From the NCBI GenBank assembly GCA_016858145.1, contig JAEHOE010000133.1, positions 248,001 through 312,000 of the forward strand: 64,000 nt of DNA, read 5' to 3'. Origin of the DNA: Edaphochlamys debaryana. Lineage: Eukaryota > Chlorophyta > Chlorophyceae > Chlamydomonadales. The position numbers and the translations under genes are program-made. Every line of letters starts with the position of its first letter. The stretch's first letter is position 1. This document shows positions 11,677 to 24,400 of the stretch, piece by piece. A model generated the notes under the pieces. The model was given only the letters and a program-made list of their open reading frames with translations. It ran no database searches and was not told the DNA's origin.

Positions 11677-12489
11677 ATGGCCTGCTCTTCTTCTGCCGCC
11701 TCGCCGTGCCGGGCCGCCCCGCCCATGTTCAAGGGCGACGCCGACGGCCTGGTCGATGACCTGGTTGCCGCCTGCGCGGCGCCGCGCCAGATGGCTGCAT
11801 CGCGGCCGCTTCGGGAGCGCGAGCTGACGCCCTTCTCGTTCGAGGATGCCCCTCCTCTGCCCAAGGCCGCGGCTCGCTCGCCGCCTCAGGGCCGCTCGCC
11901 GCGGGCTTCGCCTCCCAAGCAACAGAAGACGTCCGGCTCGCCCGGCCGCTCCAACAAGGCCGCACCTTCTACTGCGTCCTCGTCCGGCCGCGGCTCTATG
12001 GATGGCCGTGCTGCTCACCGCATGCCCAAGCAGCAGCCCTCCGCCGCGCACTTCCAGTCCCTGGACGATGAGCTGGTTCGCGTCCTGCGCGGGTCCATGC
12101 CCGCTCAGCAGCTGCCGGCGTCGGCCTCCAAGGTCTCTGCGTGCCCGGGCTTCTTCACGAGGTGAGAGAGGCCTCGCCGGGCGTGCTGGGCGGGTTCCAG
12201 CGATGCGGGTCATCCTGCGGTTTCGCTGGCGCGGCGCACTGCACCTTGGCTCGCAAGCACGGGCTTGGGCGGCCTGCGTGAGCCCTATCAGCTGCCACTG
12301 CAAGGCCTGCGCTTGCGCGAGCTCACGTCTAAGGCGTTTCTCCCTGGCCTTCACGTGCTCGCTTTTCGCCTCGCCTTCTTGTCGCTGCGCGCTCCTTTTG
12401 GCCCTCAGCCCGCGGCCGTCCGACATTCCGATGCCGACGATGTGCCTCCTCGGCAAGGCCACGCTCGTCAAGGCGTAAATAACGACTGA
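11677..12489 (+). CDS. Hypothetical protein or decayed gene, one in-frame TGA
   Basis: ATG 11677 opens a 162-residue frame rich in Ser, Pro, Ala and Lys, with low-complexity SPPQGRSPRASPPKQQ-like sequence. It ends at TGA 12163-12165. The same frame is then open again to TGA 12487-12489 and includes LREPYQLPLQGLRLRELTSK and a Leu/Phe-rich segment. The TGA is part of a GTGAGAG donor-like site. Splicing 12162 to the AG at 12199-12200 would keep frame, but that intron would be only 39 bp. No family is recognised. It could be a small real gene, a gag-like relic of a retroelement, or a chance frame in GC-rich DNA. Confidence 0.3.
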
Positions 12490-15400
12490 GACCTACATGT
12501 GCTGAAGAGCAGTTGAACTTGAGAGGCGGTCAATGACGGCGCGACCAAGGCCTGCCATGGCGCGCAACGGCAACCACGATGCAGCGGCTCGCCCTTTGCC
12601 AGGGCAGCCGCCGCTCGCCGAGCGGCCGGGCAGGCAGGTGTGCGCATTTAATGGTGCTATGCTTAGCTCCCCCCTGATAAGTCAAGGGCATTTCCCTTGG
12701 GGGACTGACTGACCTAGAAACATGGGCGTGGGCCAGTCTCCACGCCGCGCTCACCCTGGTGGTGAAGCACTGGGGCCTTGGGTTGTTGCAGCGGTAACTT
12801 CCCGCGTATCTTGTTGGGGTCTGTAGCAGCAGTCGAGAATGATGCAGTCGTGGGGTCCAAGCCCGGGGCGGGTGTTTCGGGTGCTGCGATAGGCTCCCGT
12901 CTTGCCCTCACCCCGTGGCGCCACCTTGCGCTCGGCTTGGTCTGGTCGTCTTAATGGACTGTGTGTGGCGCTGCTAGTAGGTAACATGAACAAGCGACGG
13001 TGGTGTTGCTACGTACATAGGCACCTGGTCGTTTGCGCATCGGTTGCCTGCGTGGGCGGTACCGTGCATTTTTGCGAGGTGTGTCTGCGCAGCGCCCTCG
13101 TAGCTTGTGGGCCGGGCGTGTGACGGCTTGGTTGTGCGGGCTGGCTTCGCCCGCAGGCGACGCGCACCACAGCGCTGTCGTCGCGGACGGGCCCCATGCC
13201 ATGCGTACCATGGTTCGGTGCGACTCGTTACGTTACTTGCGCTGCCATTGATGGACAAGATTATTCGTACCCATGATCCCCGCCCCCACCTGTCGTGGGA
13301 GCGGCGGCCTTGACTGACCAAACATACCCGCAGTGTTTCTCGCACGCACAGCACGCGCTGCGGCTGGGCTTGAACGCGGTGAGGTCCCGTGGGCTACTGC
13401 TACGGGTTGACGCCTGACTTCTGACCACATCAATACTGTGCGTGTTTCCTGTTTGTTCCTGTTTGGAGCCGCGATTCGTGTGCCCACGCGCATTTGGGGA
13501 AGATCGCCGCCTTGCACTGGGGGGGTGGTCTCAATACCCGATGCGGGGAGGGCTGCAGGGAAGTGTTGCTGCTTGCGAGAGGTTTCTGTGAGGCATGTCG
13601 TGCAAACTGTCGTTGCTTGCGAGATGGGGTGTCTCTGTCACGCTGTGCCCCGACGCGCCCGCCTTTTAAATCCAGGGCGTGTTGGGGTCGGCGGGGCAAT
13701 GGGACGGACAAGAAACGCATCCACGTCTACTACAGCCGGGGCCTGGCCCGCCGGCGTGCTTTCCTTATGTGCGTCCTTGGGATCTTGGGTTGCTGCTGCC
13801 TAGAGTTGCACTCGATTGTGCTACTCAACATTTTGAATGCGGGGAGAAATTGGGGGGACTATGGGATAGCGGGTAGGGTAACTGTTTAACAGGCATGCTC
13901 GTGCGTGTGCGGAACCATGAAGGCTAGAATTGCAGGCGGTGCATGTGTGGCGGTGTTTCGTGCGCGCGTTGCCCCAGCCCCGTGGGGGGTGACGGCGCCT
14001 GCATCGTTCGCGGGTGTGGTGGATGAAGAGCCTCTGAGCGGGTCGATCCATAAATGGCAGATGGTTAAGGGGTCTTGGACAAGCGGTGGCGGTGTATCAG
14101 TAGGGTCGCTGGTTCTTTTCTTGCGCACCCCGAAAGCCTAACCTACTCTCGAGGTGTGTGCGAATCTGCTGCACAGATATGTAGCGTCGTCGCGCGCGCA
14201 TGGTTAATGCGTGTGCTCGGCTTTGGTTTTGTCGGCTCTTGTTTGGAGAACCCACGAAGCCGCTCCCGTCTGGGGGCTTGGCCATTCTTTCCGGCGCGCG
14301 GGTGTTGGGCGCGTCCGTTTGCCTGGAAGAGAGTTTGCGAGGACTTCGGCTGAGAGAGGCAATCCGTGAGCGCTGCGTGGGGCGAGCTTGTCTAGCGAGG
14401 CACGTGGGGCGGCGGCCGGGCATCCCTAGCTTGCCGCCTTGCACCTTATGAACCAAGTTCGACCGGGGCATACTTACCACCGTACCTGTATGATTCTTTG
14501 GACAGTCGGGCTAGGTCCTAATGAGGACAGCCCGAGCGCGGTCTTTGTGGCCGACTGAATGAACGAAATGCGTGGTGTCCGTGTTGTTGCGCGTCTTTGC
14601 TTGAGCAGGTGTCGCTAGGGCAGTGCTTCCGTGCGTTTTGGGGTCGACAGGGGTCCTTGGGTTTGCTGGGCCGCGTGTTTGGTCTTGATACATGTTGTGG
14701 TACCACTTGCCGCTGGTGGCTGCCCTATAAAAGTAGTGCCACTTGCTGCTGGTGGCTGTCCTAGCACGATAACGATAGGGAGAGGCGCCCTTGCGCTCTC
14801 CGTTTCTGATAACACAGGCAGTAGGAAGAGGGCCCGAGCTCCTCCAACGTTATGCGCCAGACGCAGTTGTAAAACTCAGTTGTCAACCCGGCTTCTGACC
14901 CTCGGTGATCCCGCTTCTCTCCGGCCCCCGTCCACTGATATCCACCTCCGCACCCAGCAGCGTCTTGCCCAACAGCAGCTTCGTTGTCAGCTCCGATATC
15001 TTACCGCGTGCTATGTAGCCTCTGGACAGCCTGAGTATCCGACACACACATCAAGCTGAGGTATCAAGACTCCCAGGCTCATGCGAGCAGCCCTTCACAC
15101 ATCAAGCTGAGTGAAGTGGGGGCCGCGAGGCGCGGGCCAGGGCAGGATCAGGCAAGCAAGCTAGCCCCATGTGCCAGACGCGATCAGCACGGGAAGCCTG
15201 CAGCAAGAACATCAGAGGTGCTAGAATACGGTAGCCAGTAACTGCCATCACCTAGCAAGGTCTGATGCGAGCAGCACGAACAGACCTTGCCTGGGCTGGT
15301 TGTAGAGCCCCCAGCACGTGGAGCGGTCCGGCTCGGGGACCAACTTAGCCCCTGAGCCCAGTATCTCCGCAGCGGCGAGGGGGTCGACACCAGGCGTGGC

Positions 15401-16081
15401 TGTGGGAGAGCCACCGACGAGCCTTGGGTAGGCTTGGGTCAGGGCAGCCTCTTCGGATAGCAACGGCGGCGGTGGCAGCGGGGAGGCTGCTGTACCACCT
15501 GATGGCAGTGACAACGCTGGGGCCGTGGCCCGTGGGCGAAGGGGGCCTTTCGCAGAGACACTGGAGACAGGCAAGGCCAGGCAAGGCCAGGCCGCTATTG
15601 ACTGCTTCCTGGGCACCTAGTCTAGTTCCCTTACGGGTAAGGCCCAACCCCATGGCCCGGTGATACTCTTCCCTTCGCCTTCCCCGTAAGCTTACCTTCG
15701 GGAGAACGTGCGTGTTTTGCACGACAGAGGCCGACGACAAGGGCCTCCTTCCAATTCTTAGGGAGCATATACTGCTTGGTTCTTCAGAACTTCCTTCTCG
15801 AGCCAAGCACATAGTCGGTCCGGCTCCTTGTGGCTTGCGATGCCTCGGCATCCGCGCGACTGGCTAAATAGCAATTGCCCAGACAGCAGCTACTGCCAGC
15901 TTAGATGCCCTGAGACTGCCTTTTAAGCCCGTCGACGTTGAAGGGGCTGGTCACCAGCATGTCACAACTGCATGTACACTTCGTGGCAAGCGGCGGGGAT
16001 AACTAAGCACCGCAACAGGAGGACTGTGTGGATAGGAGGCATAAGTAGTGGCTGCACCACCGCCAAGAGTCGGAAACCACC
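12490..16081. other. 3.6-kb stretch with no recognised gene
   Basis: Frames here are short and show no domain. The base composition is less extreme than in the genes, with many TG/GT-rich words. Visible small features are a tandem duplication at 14701-14763, a TGTAA at 14868-14872, and a 16-bp direct repeat cacacatcaagctgag at 15045-15060 and 15096-15111. The last 200 bp should hold the promoter and 5' UTR of the gene starting at 16082. Old mobile-element sequence is possible but I see no termini. Confidence 0.4.
14701..14763 (+). repeat. Tandem duplication of 36-bp period including a TATA-like box
   Basis: The word taccacttgccgctggtggc recurs 36 bp later with three changes. The sequence between the two copies contains CCTATAAAAG at about 14724-14733, a good TATA-box match, with no recognised coding start downstream. 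Confidence 0.6.
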
Positions 16082-19000
16082 ATGGTCGCGCAGCAGCAAA
16101 ACGCTGGGCTGGCGCTGTACTCTGTAGCGGGCCTGGATAAGGGCCGGTCCTCGACTCGTCTGCGCGTCCCAGCGCAAAAGGGCTCGCCCTCCGGTCGGGT
16201 AAGCGTCGCTCGGCCTCCCCCTCCCTCCCCCGTCTCTTTCTTTTCCCCTGCCTGTCCTTTTCTCCCGTCCGCCGCGCGTCGTCTGGAGAACAGACAACCC
16301 TACACCGCCTCTCTTGCACTCCACCGAACCCTCTCCCCACCTCACGCCCTCCCCACAGCCCGCGGCCGACCCTCCTTCGCCGTCCTACCCGCCCGCGCCG
16401 CGCTCGCCCAAGCCCTTCCCGGGCGCGCTCCCGGGCCACACGGTCCCCACCTGGAACCGCCCCGCCCTCCACCAGCCCGGGGGGGTGCCCCCCGACCACC
16501 AGTCCCACCACTACCCCTTCGGGGCGGGGCCCGCGGGCAGCGGCGGCGCCCAGGGCGCCGCGGGGCTGCCGGGCTCGGTGGCGGTCACGGCCCTGGCGGT
16601 GGACAGCCCCGGACGGCGGCCGCCGCCTCCGTCGGCGGAGCGGTCCCCTACGGCCAGCATGTGAGGCTGAGGTGGAGGGGAGGAGGGAGGGAAGGGGGTG
16701 TGGGGGGCGGTGGGGGGCTGGGGAGTCCGTTGAGGGGGGCGGGCGTGGGGGCTGCGGTGGGGAGGGGTGGTGTGGGTGATGAAAGTCAGGGATCAGTGTG
16801 GGACTCCAGGGCCTCGCCCACCTGTCCCGCTGCCCCTTCCCATCCCACTGACCCTCCGCACCCCGTCCGTCTCTCCCCTGGCCCTCTCTCCTCACCCCTC
16901 CCACCCCCCCCCCCCTCAGCGCCTCGGCGCACAGCCCCCGCTCCAGCCGCGGCGGCGGCTACCGCAACACAGGCCCCCCACACCCAGGCATGCGCGGCCC
17001 CGCGCTCCCCTCGGGTCGGTCCATGTCTCCCGGCGTGCTCCGCCACGTCAGCGCAGCATCCGGCTCGACCGCGGGGACCCCCATCAACACGGTCCACATC
17101 GCGGGCCAAAACCCGGCCGTGCTCTGGACCGTGTCCCCGCCGCCGCCCGGCGACGGCTACAGCCCCCGCCCGCCGCCCTCGCCCTCGCCCTCCTCCGGCC
17201 TGGGCTCACCCACGCGCCGCGACCTCATCCCGGAGTCAGACCCGGGCGCCAACGCAATTAACGCCGGCCAGCTGCCGCGCCTGCACGTCCGCCCGGGCTC
17301 CGCAGGATACTCCAACGGCGGCGGCGCAGCCGGAGCCGCGCCCTCGCCCAGCGGCCATGCGGGCAGCAACGGCGGCGGCAGCGGCGGCGGCGGCGAGGGT
17401 GGCGGCTCGGAGCGTTTCTCCCGCGGGCCGCTCAACGTGGCTCAGCTGCAGATCGGGGCGCTGCAGGCGGAGGCGCTGGCGCAGGGGCCGCACTCGCCCT
17501 CCGCCCTGGGGCCCCACGCCGCGCCCACGGGCGCTGCCTACGTGTTCCGGGGCGTGGGGCGCTCGGCGCTGGCGGCCGCGGCAGGTGCGGTGCGGCGGTT
17601 GGTGGGGTGGTTGGTGGTCCTGCAGGAGCTTGGGTGGCTAGGCGTCGGGGTGTGGGAATGTAGCGGCATGCTACGGTATCTGCCCCGCCTGCCCTCTAAG
17701 TCGCTAGACTGCCGGCCCCCTTCACCCCTTCCCCTCATCCCGCCCCCCACGCCCCCCGCAGAGGCCGGCCTCATCTCCCGCACCTCGCTCCCCCGGGCGC
17801 ACCCCAACCCGCACCACCCCGCCAACCACCCCAACCACCCCATGCGGTCGTCCGGCACCGGCGGCGACGGCGACGCCTACCCCGGCTCACCGCACCCTCC
17901 CCCGGGCTCGGCCCCGGGCCTGCAGTCCCCCCACAGCGCGCACCTGCGCTCCGCCCACAGCCCCGTGTCTGGGTCGGGGGCGGGGGTGTCGGAGGACGGC
18001 GAGGCGGCGGCGGCGGCGGTGGCGCAGGCGCAGCTGGCGTGGCATATGGTGGGGCAATTCGCCCGCAAGCGCACGCTGGCCGGCGTGATGCGGGAGTGGC
18101 GGGTGAGCGGGGGTGAGGGGGTGGTTTGAGGGGTAGGCAGGGAGGGTGTGTGTGCGGGGGTGGTGGTGGTGGGGTGCTGGCGCCGCGGGCGCCCGACTGC
18201 GGTGTGAGGGCCGGGGCTCGGTTGAGGGGTGAAGCGAGAGGATACGGGGCTGCGGTCAGACCGGCGGCTTATCGCCCGCTTCCCACATGACCCACACCCT
18301 CCAGCTCCTCCATCCCAAGCCCCTGCCTCCGCTCCTCCTGCTTGTTCCCATCCGCCTTACTCCTCCCCACCTCATCCGCTCCACCCTCCCCCTCGCCCCA
18401 CCCCCCCAGGCTCTCGTGGAGGAGGCCAAAGCCCGCCGCGCCGCCGCCGCCGCCATGCGCCGGCGGCTGGACGCCATTGCCCTGTCGCAGGCCTTCCGGG
18501 CCTGGGCAGCGCTGGCGGCTCGGCGGCGCCGCCAGCGGCTGGTGCTGCGCCGCGCCGCGGCCCGCCGCCTGCGGGCCTACTTCTGCGCCTGGTGGGAGCA
18601 GGTGGGGACGCGGCAGGCGGGGCGCAAGCTGCAGCTGCTGCAGGAGGTGGCGGCGGCGATGCCGGGGGCCATCAGCGATGAGGGGCTGCGGCTCATGGTC
18701 GAGCTGGAGGGCAGGGTGGCGGAGGCGGCGGCGCGGGAGGAGGCGCGCGCGGAGCGGGAAGCGGCGGCAGCGGCGCGTGGAGAGGGCGGCGGGGAGGGCG
18801 GGGCAGAGGAGGGGTCGCTTTGGTCGGCGCTCACGAGGGAGGTGGCGGGGCAGGCGGAGGCTGGGGCGCTCGGGGATGCAGGCCGGAGTGAGCCGGGGGC
18901 GGAGGCTGAGTCAGCAACGGGGTCGGGCTCTGAGCCTGAGCCTGGGGCTGAGCCTGAGTCGGGGGCTGAGCCTGAGGCCGAGGCTTCGTCCGCCGCCGCC

Positions 19001-20557
19001 GAAAGCTCCGATCGGGCAGCGGCGGCGCTCGAGGCGGATGCGGAGGCAGAGGCCGGAACGGCGGAGGCGGCGGAGGCGGAGGCGGAGCCGCAGGACGAGT
19101 CGTCTGCCGGGCCTGGCGAGGCTCAGGCGGAGCCGGAGCCAGCGCCCGAAGCAGCGGCGGAAGCCACGGCGGACCCCGCGGCGGAGGCCTCGGCGGCATC
19201 GGAGCCAGAGCGGGAGCGTCAGGACGAGGAAGCGGAAGCGGAGCCGCAGGCCGAGCCCCAACTCGAGGGCTCCCTGTTGCTCGGGTCAGCGGAGGCCTCT
19301 GCCGACCGGGGCGATGCGTCGGGCGCCGCCCGGGCGGAGGCGTCCCAGGACCAGCCGTCGCCTGGAGAGCCGGGCGCTGAGGTGGAGGAGGAGGGGCAGG
19401 AGCAGGCGCAGGAGCAGGAGCCAGGGCAGGAGCCGCCGACTCGGGAAGGGGGCCCCGAGGAAGGCGACGCTTCGGGCGGTGCTGATGCCGGGAGGAAAGC
19501 CGAGGCAGCAGAGCAGGAGCCCCATCCCGAGGCCAGCCTTGGGGCGGAGCGCTCCTTAGGGCAGCCGCCGCCCGCGGAGGCCTCCGTGGTGGCGGCGGCA
19601 GCGGAGCCTAGCGCAGGGGCCGAGCCGGAGCCTCAGCTGGAGCAGGAGGAGGCCCCCGGTGATGGGCCGGGTCCGGGGGCAGAGGCGGAGCCGAGTACCC
19701 AGGCTGATGTGGAGGCTGCAGCTGGAGCGGAGGCAGAGGCTGAAGCTGCAGCGGAGGCAGAGGCGCCGGCGGAGGTCGAGCCTGAGGCCCAACCGGAGCC
19801 GGGGCCAGGGCAGGAGCCGGAGCCGGAGGCGGCGCAAGAGCAGGAGGAGGGCATGGAGCCCGAAGCGCAGCCCCAGCCCGATGCAGGGGCAGAGGGAGAG
19901 CCAGGGCCAGAGCCGGAGCAGGAGCCGGAGCCGGAGCAGGAGCTGGTTGCCGAGCCGGAGCCAGAGCTGGAGGGGGTCACGGAGCCGGAGGCTGAAGCCC
20001 AGCCCGAAGCTGCTGCTGAGGCAAATGACGACGCGGAGGCGGGGCAGGATGCGGGGGTGGAGGCAGAGGGTGAGGCCCAGCCGGACGCTGAGGCAGGTGC
20101 CGACCCCGAGCGGCAGACAGAGGCGGATCCTGACGCAGGGAGCCCGCTGGATCCGGAGCCGGAAGCGAAGCCGGAAGCGGAAGCGGAAGCGGAACCGGAA
20201 GTGGAAGCGGAAGCGGAAGTGGGACCGGAGCCGGAGCTGAAGCCAGAGGCCGACCTAGTGCAGGAGGCGGAGGAGGGGCCTCCGGCTGAGGATGCCGGTG
20301 ATCCAGGACCCGAGCCCGAGGAGGGCGGGCCCGAGGGTGAGGGCTCAACCCCCGCGGAAGCCGACGGCGGGGGTGGCGGTGCCGGCGGCGGAGAGGGCGA
20401 GGGCGCGGCCGAGGCCGGGCAGGCTGCAGACGACTTGGGGCTGGGTGGCGAGGGGGTAGCGGAGGCAGGGGAGGCAGGGGTCGAGGAAGCAGCTGCGGGG
20501 GATGCCGCGCCAGATGCTCGGGCGGAAGGGGCAGGTGAGGAGGCGGAGGCCTTCTAA
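16082..20557 (+). CDS. Large protein with Sfi1-like Trp repeats and a long acidic Glu/Pro/Ala tail
   Basis: Exons 16082-16198, 16359-16660, 16920-17584, 17762-18102 and 18410-20557 join to 1190 residues. The start sits in a strong context (accaccATGG). Residues 1 to about 440 are Pro/Gly/Ser-rich and look disordered. Residues about 465-560 hold three helical repeats of the L-x2-F/M-x2-W kind: [17 protein letters not shown] and LRAYFCAW. They are spaced by about 30-33 residues and separated by Arg/Ala-rich helix, resembling Sfi1/centrin-binding repeats. From about residue 640 to the end the chain is almost entirely Glu, Ala, Pro and Gln with imperfect EPE/EAE repeats and ends ...EEAEAF. A basal-body or centrin-associated scaffold is a reasonable guess from the repeats alone, but three repeats are few. 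No enzyme domain is present. Confidence 0.75.
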
Positions 20558-21414
20558 AGCAGTGGCCGTGGCAAGGATGGAAGCAGCGTCTCACGCACCG
20601 CCCCCGGGGCGGAGCTCTTAGCAGGATGAGGCAAGGGTATGAGGGGCAGAGTGCTGTGATGAGGTTACGCGCAAGGCGCTGTCACCAAATGTATTGTGCT
20701 GAGCTGGGACTACTTGGGGTCAGACAAGCGACTGCCCGTACCAAAGACCTAGATGTGGGCGGACTGGCCTTGACGTCTTGGCTACCGGCTTCCAGCATGC
20801 AACCGCATTGCCGTGCTGCCGCCGCTCTGTCCTGGCTCTGGCTCTCGCACAGCTTATCGCTTGCTGTGACTGACTCGGAGTGCCAGCCCGCTGATGCTAC
20901 CGCTCATTGTTCGTGGGGCCTGTCATTCCTGGCATGTTGGCTGGGAGTAGTTGCGCCAGGGTTTGAAGCAAAGCGCAATGCAGCGCCAGGGTCGTGCCAG
21001 GGTCTCTTCAAGCGAAGGGCATCAAGTAAGCTCCCAGCGAGGGCGCATCCGTGGACGGGCAGTCCCCCATCAGGCATCTGTACCGCATTCTGTGCCCTCC
21101 CTCCCCTGTGGCTTTGCATGTCCACAGCTCAACACATTTCGCAAGCGGCTGGCGACAAGCTAGCCTACGTGCTGAGGCCAATAGCGCTTGCCCCATCACC
21201 AAGCCACCGAAGCATCCGTCCTTCGCAAGCTCATGGAGGCAGCAGTGCCACGTCAGCCCCCGCTCAGGCCATGACCAATACCTCCAGCACGAACTCAGAC
21301 CCAAGCGGACACACCACCCCGCTGCGGCCCTCTTGTTGTCCTTGCGTGCTGTCCCCGTTTAGGACACCTCCGCGACTGCCCCCAGCAACGGTGCTGGGCG
21401 GTACCGCAGCCCAT
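20558..21414. other. Convergent 3' flanks, no gene recognised
   Basis: This 857-bp stretch lies between the stops of two convergent genes and should hold both 3' UTRs. I find no TGTAA on either strand here. A 298-codon plus-strand frame (20626-21522) runs into the last exon of the opposite gene, lacks any domain, and is not accepted. Confidence 0.5.
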
Positions 21415-24400
21415 CTAGACCGTCACGCGCACGCCCTCGCACAGGTCGCGGCTGCGCCTGACGTCGGAGCGGGCGCACTCGGTCTGGATGGTGAACATCG
21501 GGCCTGGGGGTGCACAGTGTAGGAGCAGATGTGGGGGCAGGTGGCGGGGTTCGGAGACCCAGAGAGCTGCAAGGGCTGCAGCGGCAGGCACTTAAGCAGG
21601 CATGCAGCCCGCCGCCGTCATGGGCTCACCGTCGCGTACGCGGTCCAAGAGCATCGCCCATTTCGCCCCCGCGTTGGGCTCGCAAACGATGGCACTGGCC
21701 GTGAAGTTGACGTTATACTGCGGGGTTGTGGAAGGGGTAGCGGGAATACCACATAGGGCTTGCCGCCGGCCCACGGCCTCCTCCCCCGCCCCTGGCCAAC
21801 CGCGCTTGTGTAAGCCACACGGGCACATCCCCAATGCTGGTGTAGGCAGGCCCTGACACTGATAAGTCACTTACGACTTTTGAAAAGAACTCCTTGGACC
21901 AGGAGCGCAGGAAGCAGCCGTCCTGCAGGTATGGGGTGGATGCGGGGAGCGCAGGGGGACGGGGCACGCGGTGAGGCAGCTGGCGGACCCTTTGGGGAAG
22001 GCGGGGTGCACCGAACAAGCCCGCTTGTATGAGGAACAGCTACGTATGTCTGTTGAGGTGGGGGCACTGGGCGGGCGCTAGCTCCGCCTGTGCACGGAGC
22101 CGTAGCTTCGGGGTCCTGGGGCCTGCGCACGCACCAGCAAGCACTGATTCGCGGCGTCGATGTCCATGGTGCTGTCCTCCACGGCAATGGCTTTCATGTT
22201 GAATGGCTCATACCAGGTGACCTGCAAGTATCGTACGGCGAGGGTCCAGGGCGGGCTCAGCGCTGCAGCGTTTCTTGGCTTGTGCTTGGCGACTCGCGGA
22301 GGTGCCCTGTCATGGCGAAACGGTGACCCCCGGCAAGGTTCCGTACGTACGTTGTTTAGGTCCCCGCAGCCCTTGTCGTACGCGTCGGCCTTTTCGAGCA
22401 TCTTGCCGTACGCGCTGCGTTAGCAAGCGGCGGGGCGTCGCACGAGTCGTACGCGTTTGTGGTCAGGCGGATGGCAGGGCTTTAGCATAAGCAAACCAGC
22501 TGCACGACGGTTCTCGCAAAGCCCCTGCAGGGCCCCGCCGCCCCACACTCCTCACACAATATGCACCCAGCTTACCCCCTGCTACCCTCTCCCCCCCCGC
22601 CATGCGTAGACGCTTGTGCCCACACCCCCACCCTTCCGCTTTAAACCCTCACCAGTCGCCGTTGACCCCGTAGTATGTTTGTACCCTGCACGTCATCACA
22701 GCAAACACTCAAGCAGCGATCGACGTGGCTTGCTCTTGCCACCTGGCAAGCCACCCACCGGAGTCAATTTGTCAAGGTATGGGGTCACTCGCTATCGACC
22801 GCACGAAGGCCGACTCCCGGCGGTGAAGCAGCCGCAGACCCACCAGTCATTCCAGGCAGTGTAGTTGAACGATTCCTTCTCAGGAACGCCGTAGTTATCG
22901 ATAACCTGCAAGCGTAGGAGTTAAAGCGATGTAGGGGTCGAGCGGTTTGTCGGGGTGCAAGGGGTGGAGGCGGGTAGGTGAGCGACGGAGGGGGTGTGGG
23001 TGTATTTGTGCGAGGGTACTATCAAGTGGGGAGGGGTAGACGCCGGCAACCGGGCAGCGGCTGTCGCGCTACAAAGTGCAGCCCAGAGAGGAGGGCTAGG
23101 ACTCGCCATGTAGAGACTACAAAGCTCCACACGTCTATCGTGCATGCACGCGCGCGCACCCTCATGCATACCTTAGCAAGCGTGGTCTTGGGAACGCAGC
23201 CACCGAACACGGTGGGGCCGCCGTTCTCCTTGGTCCTCTCCGCCTCAAGCTCAACGTAACGCTCGTACGTGTCCTGCGGCAATCAAGTACGACAGGCAAG
23301 CAGTAAATCCAGCGCGGGCGCATGGAAGGCGGGCGCAGTGGGGCAGGGGCCCGGGGAGCAAGGTGGGGGACACAGGGCCGCATCGGCAGACGGAGTACGA
23401 TACGGCTAGGGCGGTCCGCCGTACTCACGTAGATCCAGGTCCAGCTCCACTCGCAGTCTCCCGTGCACTGGGGGCCGGAAGCGGGGAAAAACAGGCAGGC
23501 AGCACAGTCAATTGCCCCGAAGGGACAATAGGAAGGTGGCGGTGCTTGCAGTGAGGGATCGACGAATTGAAGCCAGCGGCACCGAGACAGGGTAGGAGCT
23601 TGAGAACTGGGTCGCAGGGGAGATGCATGGGTGTGGAAGGAGAGCCCAGGTGCCGCGGGCGAGAGGGTTTGAAGCCCGCCCTGACTGCCTCCACCCTCGC
23701 CAGCCCGTCTCATGTCCCCCACCCCCTGCGCCCTGGACCGCATGCCCCCACCTCGTCCGCAAACAACGTCTGGCAGTAGCGGTGCTGGACGCTGGGAACG
23801 CCTGCGGCAGGACCCGCAGGCGGAGAAAGATACGGCGGGCCGGTCAGGACAGGTGGGGCGGGGGCGGGAACAGGTCGAGGCCGGCTGGGCACATCCTGCA
23901 GCCTGCCGACAGCTTGTTCCAAGCAGGGTACCGACCCCTCCGGAATGCCCCTCCGTACCAGTCTGGTACTTCCCCCCCCCCATGCATGCATGCACCGGGG
24001 CAAGTGCATGACTCCCCAGGTGTTCCACCGCTCGCCCGCCCATGCACGCACCCTCGCAGCCCTTCTCCTTGATCATGGCGCCGTACACCACGTGGCTGTA
24101 CACGTCATTGCCGCAGTTGCCGTTATCAACCTGTTTGGCACGGCAACCAAGTAAGGCACCGCGCACGCACAGGCAGGAGAAGTCAGTACAGTAGCGCGGG
24201 CCGACACACCCTCGCGCACAGTGACTAACTCAAGGCTCAAGGCTTGTTGACGGTTGCTGGGCAACTCAGCCCCATGAGCACACGCTGGGCGACAGACCCG
24301 CCTGTCCGCCGCCCGTGCAACCCCGCCGACTGCATCCATCTTGCTTCCCAGCGCTACTCACGCGGCAGCGGTTCTTCCGGTCCGCGCGGCAGGCTGAGGG

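Noticed and set aside
12490..16081. LTR retrotransposon
   Set aside because: Less GC-rich sequence and a TATA box suggested it, but I find no paired LTRs, primer-binding site or reverse-transcriptase motif.
20626..21522. 298-codon plus-strand frame
   Set aside because: It overlaps the last coding exon of the opposite gene and shows no recognisable protein features.
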